From: Desmodesmus armatus
Lineage: Eukaryota; Chlorophyta; Chlorophyceae; Sphaeropleales; Scenedesmaceae
DNA length: 64,000 nucleotides
Direction of reading: 5' to 3'
Assembly (NCBI GenBank): GCA_007449985.2
Contig: VIIQ02000555.1
Coordinates: 1,054,001 to 1,118,000, forward strand
Shown: one piece after another, positions 22,232-33,545 of the stretch
Position numbering within the stretch: position 1 is the first letter of the stretch
Layout of the letters: each line of letters begins with the position of its first letter
The notes under the pieces: generated by a model
What the model saw: the letters and a program-made list of their open reading frames with translations, nothing else
What the model was told of the DNA's origin: nothing
Databases searched by the model: none
Translations under genes and position numbers: made by a program

Positions 22232-23369
22232 CTAGCACCAGAAAGCTGCAATGCTTGTGCTGCCTGGAACAGATTGCGGCGACCAAGCAAAGGTGCTTGC
22301 TGCTGACCGTGCCCGGATGTTGGCCTGATGTACAGACGCACTTCTACAGCAACAGTGACCACATGCAGTGGCCCAACACCCTCTGGCACATGCCGTGCAC
22401 ACACACCATCTCAATCACACGACGCGTGCCACCAATGAGAGCGACAGTGTGCACTGCGCTTTGCAGCTGCAGTCCCACAAACCAGCAGTGTGGAGGGGTA
22501 CCAAGATCCAAACAAGCAGCCAGGTAGGTGGCACAGGCCACCATGCATCACCCACTGGTGTGGCAGTGGGAAGCCACCCATATTATGTTGCAACCTGCAG
22601 CATTGCTTGAGCATTGCTGCTGCTGTACTGCCAGCTCACACAAGGCCCCGCTGCTGCTTTGCTGCCTTGAACAGCTTGCCTATCCGCTGGAAGGAGTCAT
22701 CACCACAGTGGGGCTCTGTGACAAACCTGCAGGCAGGCAGTGAAAGCACGTTCGCACAGGAGTTGGCTAGTGGAAGGTAGTGGAACAGAGTCACTGCATG
22801 ACACCCGCAGGATAGAAACCACGCTGCTGACTGGGTTTTGCATAATGACACCAACATCTTAAAGCTGTAAGTGCAGGCTCAGGGATCCTTATCAGCCACA
22901 GGCTCCATCTGCCAGGCTGTTCATCTGCTCATCTACCTATGGTCAAGCAAATTGTGTCCAGCACGTGCAGCGACATTACTTACGAGGCAGTATTGGAGTC
23001 ATAATGCGACTGTGTGATCTCTGCCCAGACCAGGATGTCTGCTAGGATCTGCCGCTTCTTCTCCTTGGACAGCTCCCTGCTGTGCTGCTGCAACTGGCGC
23101 AGCTCCTGCTCATAAACATCTGCAAAGCAGTCCCACATCTTGGCCTCACGTTCTCTGTCGCCACCTCCTAGGGGACTGATGAGGCTGGACGGATTCAACG
23201 CCAGCAGGTCCCCAAAGGCAGACTGCACATGCTGTACTGACTGGGTTATCACTGCGGGCCCTTTGCAGGCTACCCTATCCTGCCCACCGAGGTGAAGCCG
23301 CTGTAGCTGTTCTAGTGGCTGACCCACTAGCGTATCTGCGGCTGGGCAAGCATTGTGCGGCTGCCTCAT
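22232..23369 (-). CDS. Unrecognised 194-residue helical protein
   Basis: Three exons in minus orientation close in phase: 23369-22984, 22726-22640 and 22343-22232. Exon 1 ends at a strong GTAAGT donor, and exon 2 follows CTGCCTGCAG. The middle of the protein is charged and probably helical: MWDCFADVYEQELRQLQQ, then RELSKEKKRQILADI. Exon 2 adds FVTEPHCGDDSFQRIGKLF. The last exon is less certain: other acceptors with the same phase exist upstream of 22343. I do not recognise a family, and there is no signal peptide or membrane segment. Coding status is supported by phase agreement at two junctions and by the non-repetitive composition of exons 1 and 2. Confidence 0.42.
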
Positions 23370-23868
23370 GACCAAAGGTTTCTACCTGACCTGATGGGTC
23401 TGACCCCAAGCCCTACTGAAAGGCGTTATGGAAGCGCTGCGTCAGTATGTGCTTGTGTGATGTTTTGTATGTGAACACGGTAAACGACGGGTAGTGCCTG
23501 GCCTCTTGTAAGTTGGAGTGTGGGTGGTCCTTCCGAAAGGGTCGCGGCGCCCAACTTGGGTTCCAATCAAATGAATAGCTTGTGTAGGCGAACAACGTGA
23601 TCGCCGGTGCTGCTGGCGATGTAGTTTGGTGTCAGAGACTAGTGAATAACTATTACGTGGATGGGGGATTTGGGTGTTGCGCCCGCGCTGGTAATTGTGC
23701 TTCAGCAGCTTTATGAGACCGCTGATTGGATGAGCCCCATGCCGAAACGTCCCATCTGCCGATACAGGTGCACGCTTGGTTGCATCCAAACTCACTCCCA
23801 AAAGAATCGACCCCCAGCCAAGCTTTGTCGCGCAACCTCAACAGTGCTTATGCCATGTAGGTACTCAA

Positions 23869-25474
23869 TCATGGGTTTACATTGGCCACCGTCCAGTGCC
23901 GATCTGATTGGTGACTGCTGTTGACTGCCGTTGACTCCTGCTCCTGTTGTTGCTGCTCTGCTTCTTTGCTTGTGAAGACCGCTCGCTTGTTGGTAAACAG
24001 ATCGATGTGGTCAACCTGCAGCAACATAGCAAAGGCAGTGAGCAAAGCACGTGCACCAGGCAAATGCTTTGGCATGGACCAATGTACATGTGCACTCACT
24101 CACACACTGCAGACCAGTCCACAGTGAGGGTGTGGTACATGACCGTTGCACGCACCAATAAGCAATTCAGACAATATGGCATGCCCCTGCTGTGCACATG
24201 TGCACAATTGCCTACGCCTCTTGAGTGGCACCCCAAGGCACCCCCTTCTCACCTCGTCCACCTGCACCACCCCCAGGCAAAAGTTGTCCACTGCAGGCCC
24301 TGCCGTGTCAGGTGCTGGCACCAAAAACAGTGACTCATCCATGGGCATGCGGGGCTGACCCGGCTCCGGCCACAGGAACTGAGAGCGGCCTGCAATCCAG
24401 CCAAATCACACCCTCACAGCTCAATCAAGTGCCTGCTGAGACGCTCACAGCCTTGCTGATACGGCTTGCAACTGCACTTGCCGCTGCATCTGGCTCTCAG
24501 GCAATGCTGAATGATGCTGATGCATTATAAAGCAGTTGAACAATTCAGCATCCCTGACCAGCAATGCTGCCAAGCCCTGGTGCCAATGCCTGGGGCCAAG
24601 GAGGCCTCAGGGGTTTGCATAGTCCGGACAGTGTCAAGCCCTGCAGGCAGCCTGCAGGTTGAACCTCCATGACCTCCCCAAAATCCAAACCAGCAGGCTG
24701 TCTTGCAGCAGCCTCACCTGCATCAGACATTGCCGCCCATGCCTGCTGCCGCGCCTGCAGCAGCTGCTGGTCAGCATGGTCCAGAGCCACAATGACTGCT
24801 GTGCCGCTGAGCCGGTACTGCTCTCTGCTGGTGGGGAAGTACCAGCACACCTCCACACGGGCGTTGTCAGCAAGCTCGGCCACCTGGCAGCAGCAGGGAA
24901 CACAACCTCGCTGTCAATGTAGCTGCAGCCGTGAGTATGACGCTAAAACGTAATGATGTGTCTCGAAATAGAGGTCATTCTGTGCCAATTTGGTGAGGCT
25001 GCTGCTGCCTTTCCAGCTGGGGGGGGGGTCCACAACCCCTCCCCCCCCCCCCCCCCACACACACACACCGCGTACCGTCACCCAAACCCTCCCAGATTAC
25101 TTGGACCCCTCACCTTGCGGCTTCGCCTGTCTGTCACGAATGTGAGGTGATCACAGCCTTCCAGGAAGCCCCTGAACAGAGGAATGCAGCAGGGAGGCAA
25201 CTTGTCGGCAACCTAGTAAGATACAACCTTGTCTGGCTCTCCAGCTTGTGCTGCAGGCTCAACATTGCTGCCACAGGAGTCGCTGTTTGGTGCTCAAGTT
25301 GCCAACCTGCCTGAACACAACTGTCCTCACAGCTGGTCTGCCATCTTGCCGCGTTGTAGCCAGCTGCATGTACTTTGCGTACGGGAGATTGCTGTTTTGC
25401 GCTAGCGACCGTTGCAGGAGGGACCGCCAGGGTGCTGCCGCTGCAGTGGCCATGTTGTGTGGCGTGGTGGCCAT
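23869..25474 (-). CDS. Pyridoxamine 5'-phosphate oxidase-like FMN protein (Alr4036 type)
   Basis: Five minus-strand exons make 223 residues: 25474-25311, 25171-25114, 24883-24718, 24389-24253 and 24015-23869. The family is recognised by PWRSLLQRSL, then ATTRQDGRPAVRTVVFRGF at the FMN-binding strand, FVTDRRSRK, EVCWYFPTSREQYRLSG, SQFLWPEPG and the closing WTVANVNP. These proteins are related to the enzyme that oxidises pyridoxamine phosphate to pyridoxal phosphate. Members of the Alr4036 subgroup, including plant homologues, are often of unproven activity, so catalysis is inferred. The length suits the family. Intron 1 begins with GC rather than GT (TTCAG then GCAGGT); only this donor restores the conserved Arg-Gly junction. 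A poly-Gln/Glu insertion lies near the C-terminus. An alternative ATG lies seven codons downstream. The gene is divergent from the FYR gene. Confidence 0.85.
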
Positions 25475-25909
25475 GAAGTGCTGTCACTCCTGTGGAATGT
25501 TGGATTCTCAATACGCTGATTCAGGGCTAATACAGTAGAAGAAGCAGTCAGGGTGATCTGACTCTGCCTGATCTGTGCCTTTGACAATACTAGCTAGCAG
25601 CTCAATACAGCAGCCGCAAATGCCTTTTGCACATGACATGACATTGTTGTGACGGTGTGCTAGCCGTATAATGCACGTAGGGTACAAGCATGTTGAACAG
25701 GTTTGAAAGTTGTTGAATCAAGAAGTGCTGAGCACGTCAGTACTCTGTTGCTTGTTGAGTCTATGTATGGCTTATAAAGCTTTGAAGAGTGCTGCAACGG
25801 TCTGTGGGCTCAGGTTCGGGTCGCTGTCCACCTGACTGTCCCAGCTGAGTAGATCAGTTGCGCCAAGTCCCGCTCCTCTTTGCACACAGCAGTCTGCACA
25901 CTATCTGGG
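25475..25909. promoter_or_regulatory. Divergent promoter region with a TATA-like box
   Basis: This 435-base gap separates the start codons of the minus-strand flavoprotein and the plus-strand FYR protein, so it should hold both promoters. TATAAA at 25773-25778 lies about 135 bases before the FYR start and probably serves it. No other element stands out. Confidence 0.4.
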
Positions 25910-28900
25910 ATGGATAACACTCTGTCAGATGAGCCTGTGAACGAATATGAAGCCCAGAGGGCTGCCAGAATAGCCGCTAACAAGCAGCGGATGGAGGAGT
26001 TGGGAGTGCTGGCCGCTGCACAGCAGCTGAGCGCGCCAAAGGCCAACCGAGTGCCCCGGGCTAACAGCAGCATCAAGTCCCGTTCAACACCACCAGAGGA
26101 CCTTGTGGCAACCCGTGCATCGAAGCGCATCAAGGGCCAGCCAGCACCAGCAGATGTGAGGGGGCAGCTGATGAACCACTGTCGTGTTGTCGTCTGTGCG
26201 ACCACCATACCTTCTGCATACCTTTGCTCACAGAGCTGAAGCTTGCTCACAGCAGTCCTGCAAGACGAAGACATATTTGTTGCACTGGTCCTTGCCCCAC
26301 AAGTGCGGCGCATTGCATGTTGCCGACATGGGTTTGGTCAGCACGCTGCTGACCTCCACCCCTTCTCGCGCTTCTCACCACCAGGCTGACATCACCCACC
26401 TAGACCAGGAAGTCACCTGCAGCCACGTCAGCAGCACACAAGCCAGCAGCAAGGGCAAGCGCGACCCCAGCGCACCCCGCTTCGAGGTCACTGACACTGT
26501 CTATGCAGCACCCTTCTACCTCACTTCCATGGGTGAGTGCAGAGGGCCCGCACACACGCGCCGGCTGCCTGCAGGTGTTTGCAGCACCGTCTATACACAC
26601 CTGTATGGCAAACCGTCGCCCTGTCAGGGATGCTGCATTTGCGGGTTGCAGCCGCACATGCGTGCTGTCATGTCGGCGTGGGCCTTGCATGCATGAAGTG
26701 CCAGCATGGCCCAAACCTGACCTACCTTACTTTCCTTGTTGCAGGTATCACCGTGCATGCACTGGGTGAGGTGTACCGTGGCCCTTTCAGCAGCAACTAC
26801 TGGAGCTCAAAGGGCAGCCTGTACAGGCACATCTACCCGGTGCGTGGCTAGCTGCTGGCAGCACTGCACACAGCAGCAGGCAACATCAGCATCAACATGG
26901 TGCAGTAACAGCTTGGCTGCCTGCCCAGAGGCTCATAGACTCTGGGGCAGGCCTCAGCTATGTGGAATGCATACCTGAACATACGAACACGAGCCCTCAG
27001 CGAGGTGCAACACCCAACACATGCAAATCTCTATCCCGCGGATCTCAAGCCGCCAGTTTGATGCGCTGCACTATGGTTTGTCGGTGAAAGCAGCGGTCGT
27101 GGTGGCGTGCGCTGCGCCTGCTTTACTGTGCAGGTTGGGTACCACGCCTCTAAGGAGGCCTTTGGGCGCACATGGGACATGCGCATCACAGCAGGAGAGG
27201 GTGGCCCTGTGTTTACAGTGAGTTTGCCAAACAGCACCAGCACTGGCTGCCCTGCCCCCACCAGTTGGGCGCTACCAATGTGCTCTCGGGCAGATGCAGC
27301 CTACCCCTGCCTGTGTAGCTAGCCAGCGGTCACCCTGCAGCGTCAGCATCAGCAGCAGGCATCATGCATGTGTGTGCTGGTGGCAATTGCTGTGTGTTGG
27401 TGCTGTGACCCTGTCTCACCCCAGGTCTCTGAGAGGGACGGCACTCGCAGTTACTCAGGCCCCAGCGCCACCCGCCCCTGGACGGATGTCTGCTTGGCTT
27501 TCAGACCAGGGCAGCGCATCTCAGGTAGCTGCACAGAGCTGATCGCCACCCTGCTGCATGCAACCTGAGGGAACCACCGTGTTGATGATGCGGGAAACAT
27601 CATGCCAACAAACTTGACCACTGCACTGACAGCATTTGGTGTGCACCGGACATGATCCTTGAACTGGGCAGACACTCAGGGACCAATCAACAAGGGCAAC
27701 ATCACGCCATGCTATGCTGATGTTTAGATGTGTCAAACACATGAGTTACAACCATCAAGTGCATGTGTGTGTGTGCGCTGCTGTGTGCTGCTGTTTTTCC
27801 TGCAGGTCCTCTCTACTATGGCTTCTCTGACTTGCACGTGCAGCGTGCACTGGCAGCCATGTACACCCCTGCAGAGTTGTCACTAGCACTGTACGGGCCA
27901 AGCCCTGCACCCCCGCAGTCAGCCGTGAAGGTGGAGCCCCTGGCGCCGGCAGCACAGCAGCAGCAGTCGCAGCAGCCACAGCAGCAGCACCAGCCACAGC
28001 AACAGCAGCAGCAGCCACAGCAGCAACAGCCACAGCAGCAGCAGCAGCAGCAGCCGCCGCCACAGCAGCAGCAACCGCCACAACAACAGCAAGAACAGCA
28101 CACAATGGAGCAGAAGGCACCAGAGCTACTGCAGCCACTACAGCCGCACAAGCAGGCGCAGCAACCACAGCTGCCAAAACGTCCGACGCCCTGGCAAGCA
28201 GCAGCAGCAGCAGCAGGACAGAGTAAGCCCAATGGGGAGCCCAGCTCCTGCAACCACAGCCGTGCACCCAGCCCTGCCCCTGGCCCCCATGAGCCTGCTT
28301 TTGAGCTGACCAGCATGCAGTATGCTGCACCCTTCACACTGGCTGCCTCAGGTGAGACCATACACTGTCTCGCACTGCTCTAGTTGTCAGTCGTTTGGCT
28401 GTCAGCCTCTGAGAGCGATGCGGTGCTGGCAGTTTGAGCCCTCTGTGCATGTTGCAGGGGAGCCGTCAGGCAAGGGTGGGTGAGGGCTTGGGTTGGATCA
28501 GATGTTGGGTGCTGCACGAGCAGAAGCTGCGCGCACAAGCAGGTGGCCGCAGCTGTAAGGCGCGGGGAAGGTGGTGGCAATTCTTGCGCCAATCACACCA
28601 ACTGGTTGCACAACATGCACAGCTCAGCAAGCAAACCGCACATGCTTGCAGTGCTTTTTCAGCCATGGGTGGCCGTGTGGAAAGATGTGGTGTGTACGAC
28701 GCCGTGCCATGTCGTGTGCTGTGCAGGTGTGACAGTGCATGAGCTGGGCCAGGTGTATCGTGGTCCGTACAGCTTTGTCTACTGGGCACCAACCTGCTCA
28801 AAGTACAGACACGCGTACACAGTGAGTGGCACAGCTGGCCTGTGAAGCACATGCCTGAAGTATGGATCCGCATGGCTCTGGGTGCACCTCTCTGGTGCAC

Positions 28901-30839
28901 GCTTTGCCTTGCTGCCAAGCAGTTTACCAAGCTACGTGGTGTCAAATGAGGTGCAGTCTTGATGCAGCAGCAGCAGGTCTATGTGCCTCTGTGACCCAAT
29001 TTGCAGAGCTGCTGCAGATTTTGAGGAGAAGCAATGCCTCAGCACTACCGCCGCTACTGCTTACAACCAACTTGCCCTATGGCCACGCTTCCTTGTTGCT
29101 GCCCTCAGGTTGGGTACCGTGCCAGCAAGGAGGCGTTTGGCCAAGTGTGGGAGATGAGCGTGACAGCTGGTGCCGGGGGACCCATCTTCTCAGTGAGTCA
29201 CCATGCTGGTGTGACCCTGCCTGAAGCTGCATGCGGCCAGATATGGGTGTGCGCACTTAAAACTAGCCCAGTCAAGGAGTGCTCGCCAGTACCCCCATCA
29301 CTGCTCCGTGCTGCTGAGCGAGCTGCCAGTGATGGTGATACGTCACGCGTCAGCGTGCACGTTTCTCTGCTGAATTCTACTAGGTCGGAACTATGCAGTT
29401 GTATCATGTGCCATGACGTGCTGTGCTGTGCTGTGCTGTGTGCAGGTGTCACAGAGGGGCAGTGAGTTGAGGTACATTGGCCCCAGCCCCAACTGCCCCT
29501 GGAGCGACATCTGCTTTGCCCAAGGCACAGGGACCATGGTGTCAGGTACACAGGGAAAGGTCTGGGGGACATACGGACTTGGGTGGGGGACTCTACAAGT
29601 CTGTGTGAAGTTGGTGCAGTCAGTGCAACAGCAGCATGCAGAGCTCACACTGTGGTCAGAAGCACCGTTCATGCTGCAGCACTCTACGCAAATAGCTGGT
29701 ATGGTTGGTACTTGCTTGACCCCTGTTGGAGTACTGCTCTAGATAGAAGCCACCGGCGTTGAAGCTTCAGCTGACTCAATCCTTTGACCGTTTCCCTTGG
29801 TGCTTTGTGCACTGATGGTGTTTCACATGGTGCAGGCCAGGAATACTTTGGCTTTGAAGACCTCAGTCTGCAGCAGGCGCTGGCAGCACTGTACACACCT
29901 GCTGAGCTGTCGTTTGCGCTGTATGGGGCACTGTGCAAGCCGCCAACGACTGGGAAGCTGCCGCCGCAGCAGCATCAGCAGGTGCAGCAGCAGCAGCAAA
30001 AGCAAGAGAAGCAGCAGCAGGCCCTGCCAGCAGCGACGGCAGGCCAAGACGCTATTGTTGCTGCTGCCCAGGCTGCAAGCAGCAGCCACAGCTGTGACAG
30101 CATCAGCATCCCGCTGCCGACACCCCAGCATCAGATGGATCAGGGTGTCTGTCAACAGCAGCAGCAGCAGCAACAGCTGCAGGAGCAGCCACAGCAGCAG
30201 CAGCAGCAGGTTGAGGGGCTGTCTGCTGCAGAGGTGTTTGCAGCTGAGCTGCAGCGTGTGAAGGGCATCAGCCCCGCTACTGCCAAGGTTGTCGCCCTGA
30301 CCAGTGCGCTAGGGGGCTCGCGTCACACCAGCCTGCACTCCCTGTGTGCCTGGCTGACAGCTGACTCCCAGCACACACAGCAGCTGCAGGACTTCCTGAC
30401 CAAAAGGTGGGTGGCAAAGGGGTCATTCGCCCCGTGTGCTGCAGCACTCAGCGCAACTTGCGCGCTCAGCAGCATTGAAGCTTGAACCAAGCAGGGCCAC
30501 AAGCAGTCTGCTGTTTGGTGTTCCAGTGGTGAACTGGTCGCCCCATGACAGGTGGCTGCATCGATGCTTTCAGCTGCTGCCAGGTTGTGGTTTGTGTGAG
30601 CCAGCCAGCACTTGTAAGCATGGTTGTTTTGTGGCTTTAGGCTTTATCAGGGGTGGTTGCTGTTGTGTTGTGTACGCCCGTCTTGTAGTGCTGCAAGCTG
30701 ACTAGCCCCCAAATCATAACTACTTGTGTGTTGCTGCTGCTGCAGTGAGGAGGTGCCACGTTGCAGCCGGCAGCTGCCCGCATGGCGGGAGAAGTGGGTG
30801 CCCGCAATTGTGCAGCAGCTGTCACAGCTGCAGCAGTGA
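25910..30839 (+). CDS. Nuclear protein with two tandem FYRN/FYRC modules and poly-Gln linkers
   Basis: Eleven exons close in phase to 720 residues: 25910-26155, 26385-26532, 26745-26839, 27134-27217, 27425-27524, 27806-28351, 28727-28821, 29109-29192, 29446-29545, 29836-30406 and 30746-30839. FYR modules occur in chromatin proteins such as MLL/trithorax, plant JmjC demethylases and TBRG1. Module 1 (about residues 131-255) shows VHALGEVYRGPF, IYPVGYHASKEAFGRTW and, in the FYRC part, YYGFSDLHVQRALAAMYTP. Module 2 (about 406-530) shows VHELGQVYRGPY, VGYRASKEAFGQVWEM and YFGFEDLSLQQALAALYTP. A long Gln/Pro linker separates them, and a second Gln-rich stretch follows module 2. The C-terminus adds a helical ERVKG-like segment (LQRVKGISPATAKVV). 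There is no catalytic domain, so a binding or scaffold role is inferred. The N-terminus is basic and Ala-rich. Confidence 0.85.
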
Positions 30840-31140
30840 ACGAGGTAGCCTTGGGGGCGAACAGCTCAGCCGTGGGTCAATTGCTGGCAGCGCTCGAGTA
30901 CCGTCATGGATGTCCTATCTGCATCGCTGTGTTGTGAATGGGCTGCAACAAGGTTGCTTGCACTAGGGTCCGCATTGGGGTTCGCTGTTGTACCAGCATT
31001 GCCTGGTGTGTCAAGAAGTTAATGCACACCACGAGTCGCTGCTTCACATGTTGGCCCACAATTGGAATAATGGACCAGTTGGAAGTGGTGACATGTGTTG
31101 CATCACATGCACGGCGTCCTTTGTGTGTCGCTGTTGCCTT

Positions 31141-31145
31141 TGTAA
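31141..31145 (+). terminator. TGTAA polyadenylation signal of the FYR-domain gene
   Basis: TGTAA lies about 300 bases past the stop at 30837-30839 and just before the convergent TMEM138-like gene ends at 31230. Position and motif suit a green-algal poly(A) signal. Confidence 0.35.
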
Positions 31146-31229
31146 CAATTATCAACCTTGTGGAGCATGCACACTGTCCACATGACGCTTGGCAGGCGTC
31201 ATCCCTGCCTTGCCATGCCTTCCCTGCCA

Positions 31230-32201
31230 TCAAGCGTGCCGGATGCTGTTCATGAGCTGGATAGCTGACGGCGAGAGCCACGCCTGCTCTGGGTTCTTGA
31301 AGGAGTTGGCTGTGGCATGTGCTGCAGAGCATTGTAGCAGCAACAGGGACAGACGCTGCACCACCCACAACGCCAGGTACCCCTGGTTGTTGTTCCACAA
31401 ATCCTGGAACGTGGCACCCCCATACACCAGCACCTGCAGATGCACGAAGATCATACCAATATGAGCGTCGCACAGATGCAGGGCAGCCTCGTCAGCACCA
31501 CATGGACTGCATGTGCAGCAGGCCTCGGCTGGCCCGCGGCTGCTTTCTGCATGCGCTTGCTTAGTGAACTGCAGAACACAGTTTGTCCCGCATGCTTGCT
31601 TGCAGCAAGGCTTGCAAACTCACCAGCCTGTAAGCACCCGTGCTCCCCACCAGCAGTAGCGTCAACAATGACAGTGCAAAGACGAACCCATGCTGCTTCA
31701 GGTACTTGTTGTACAGACCCAGCTGCACATGTGGGCTGATGCTGGTGGTCAGCAGGAAGAAGGAAAGGATGATCGACAGCAGCAGGAAGATCTGCAAGCT
31801 GCAGTTGACAACAGCAGCATAAGTAGCCAGTCACCCCACCACTGTACTTCAACGGATAATCTGCAGGGCCTGATAGTAGCATGCAGTCTGCTGGCAAGCT
31901 GCTGCAACCTTGAGCAAGCAGCCCCTTCCTACCTGAGCAGTAGGATGATGGCCAGCACATCTGTTGTGCGCAGTGTGTCTGTGTACGCTGTCACGAAGAT
32001 GTCTGCCAGGATAGCAACATATACAACACACAACTGTGCTTTGTTTCCGACTGTGATGCTGTTGACGGCCTGTAAAGCACACGTAAGGGCAGAGCAGGTG
32101 GTCAAGCGTGGACGCACGTTTGTTGCAGCACAGAGCACAGCTTTGCGCACAGCATGTCCTCGTACCCGTGCCTGCCTGCTTGTGCCGTGTGCGTTCATCA
32201 T
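31230..32201 (-). CDS. TMEM138: TMEM138-like ciliary transition-zone membrane protein
   Basis: Minus-strand exons 32069-31933, 31798-31624 and 31433-31230 join in phase. A likely first exon is 32201-32118, ending at GTGCGT, but its start codon is a guess. The product has four hydrophobic segments: CVVYVAILADIFVTAYTD, DVLAIILLLSLQIFLLLS running into IILSFFLL, FVFALSLLTLLLVGST, and LALWVVQRLSLLLL. Order, spacing and details (a D-I-F-V near the first helix, an L-Q-I between helices, QRL in the last) match the layout of TMEM138, a small four-helix protein needed for vesicle traffic to cilia. The C-terminal tail FKNPEQAWLSPSAIQL corresponds to that family's soluble end. Identity rests on pattern memory without an alignment, so a different four-helix family is possible. 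Confidence 0.58.
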
Positions 32202-32762
32202 AACAGGCGCACAAGCTGCTGTGCTACCATGAAAAAGCCTGAGCGTCCTCTCCTTTCTGAAAGATAGTTGTTGCTGCTGCCAGGACTGCTGTTGCCTTGA
32301 AATAAGCACAGCTGCAGCACCCTTGATCAACTGTCTCTTGAAGCTGTCACTTGAGAAACTGCGCTAGTTCAGATACTGTAGGTCCGGCTGCTAGAAAACG
32401 AGGATGCCAGGGGGTTGAGATGGCGGGCCCGCTTGTGCCTTCGCTTTGTCACAGCTAGGCAGTCCATAACAGCGCTGATAAGAAAATGGATTGTGTTCAT
32501 GTTCCTGTTGCGTGGAATCATCGGTGTGCGTGCAAACAATGGAAGCCCATGTCGATACTTTGGTAACTGAGCAAGTTTGAACAAGTGGCACCTCAGGCCG
32601 CAGCAGTGCAGCTTGTAAGGGTGCACACGGACACAGAACGAATGATAGGGACAGCTGGTGAAAGTACATGAGCCACGTCGTGGGTTGTGGACGAGTGTTC
32701 ACAGGGTCCTGCTGCTGTTGGGGTTGCCCTATCACACCATGCAGCTGCTGTCAGAATGGATC

Positions 32763-32827
32763 CGGGCTGTGCTGGAGTCGAACCAGCACCCAAAGACGAG
32801 TAGTCTTTGAGGTTGCCTTGCCAGCCC
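32763..32827 (-). other. tRNA-like element lacking a normal D arm
   Basis: In minus orientation the 65 bases start GGGCTGG and end ACAGCCCG, giving a six-pair acceptor-like stem. A perfect T arm follows the rule: GCTGG, loop TTCGACT, CCAGC, including a full Pol III B-box GGTTCGACTCC. The middle holds AAAGA, a seven-base loop CTACTCG, and TCTTT, like an anticodon arm with ACT in the anticodon place. Only 12 bases stand where the D arm should be, so it is not a normal tRNA gene. It may be a tRNA remnant, a tRNA-derived SINE head, or an organelle-type tRNA inserted in the nucleus. Confidence 0.35.
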
Positions 32828-32974
32828 AAAAAGAAAGGGGCCTTGCCATGTGTTGCCACACAGCAGAGACCCAGCCACAGCCACTTCACACATGTGCAAG
32901 CACACGAGTGATGTCTTCACTGCCCTACACCGCATACCCGCACGGGGACAAGGTCACGCACCATGCAGGGTAGC

Positions 32975-33545
32975 GGGTATGCAGCTACTGGCAGAGCCAG
33001 TTGCTGCTGGCCTGTGAGTCCAACAGAGGGAACACCGTATCGCCCACAGGGGGCGAGCAACGACGGATGGCCAGTGGAGGAGGTGACCTCTCATTCCCAC
33101 TGGCCCAAGTGCAGACTCGAGGGTCAGTTGTGCCTTGAAGGTGCTTTAGAGGGAGCGCGAGACGCCCCTCTAAGCAGTCCACGAGGGACTGCACACACCC
33201 GTGTCGTCTCCGGTTTGGCCTCTGCAGTGCATAGGTGGACATCACCTGGGCCTGGGCTAAGTACCCAGCCAAGCTTGTCAGTAACAGATGAGTCAAGAGT
33301 CATCTGACATTGTCATTGCTGGGAGCAGTGGGATGATGTCTTGGCTATTGAGCAGCCTCCTGACAGTCTGGAAGGAGCTTTCACGCACAGGCCCTGCCTT
33401 TCTCCCTGCTACTGTGGGTGTTGAGGTGAACACAGCACAGACGTGCTGACACCCAAACAAATCCCGACAGCCGTGACAGAGCGACCTGCGGAGGTCACCA
33501 ACAGCTTTATGGTGATACTGTGTTCAGGATAGACTGACCTGAAGG
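32975..33545. ncRNA. Candidate structured RNA: dense run of perfect hairpins
   Basis: Perfect stems follow each other: 33041-33045 with 33051-33055; 33069-33077 with 33097-33105 (9 pairs); 33146-33153 with 33166-33173 (8 pairs, then GCG/CGC inside); 33174-33180 with 33186-33192 (7 pairs); 33285-33291 with 33300-33306 (7 pairs); 33416-33421 with 33449-33454, containing 33433-33438 with 33443-33448; 33483-33487 with 33492-33496; 33495-33500 with 33510-33515; 33523-33527 with 33539-33543. Coding frames here are poor. I could not match the region to rRNA, SRP, RNase P/MRP, telomerase or 7SK landmarks. The strand is undetermined, because hairpins look alike on both strands. It could instead be a foldback-rich mobile element. 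Confidence 0.3.

Noticed and set aside
23413..23801. Minus-strand basic 119-codon frame
   Set aside because: Arg/His/Thr-rich composition without motifs; the region looks like non-coding or decayed element DNA.
27755..28361. Minus-strand Cys- or Ala-rich frames opposite the FYR linker
   Set aside because: They arise from the complement of the CAG tract. The plus strand carries the domain motifs and splice phases.
32975..33545. Identity as rRNA fragment, SRP, RNase P/MRP, telomerase or 7SK RNA
   Set aside because: None of the landmark words I know for these RNAs could be found on either strand, so it is left as an unnamed candidate.
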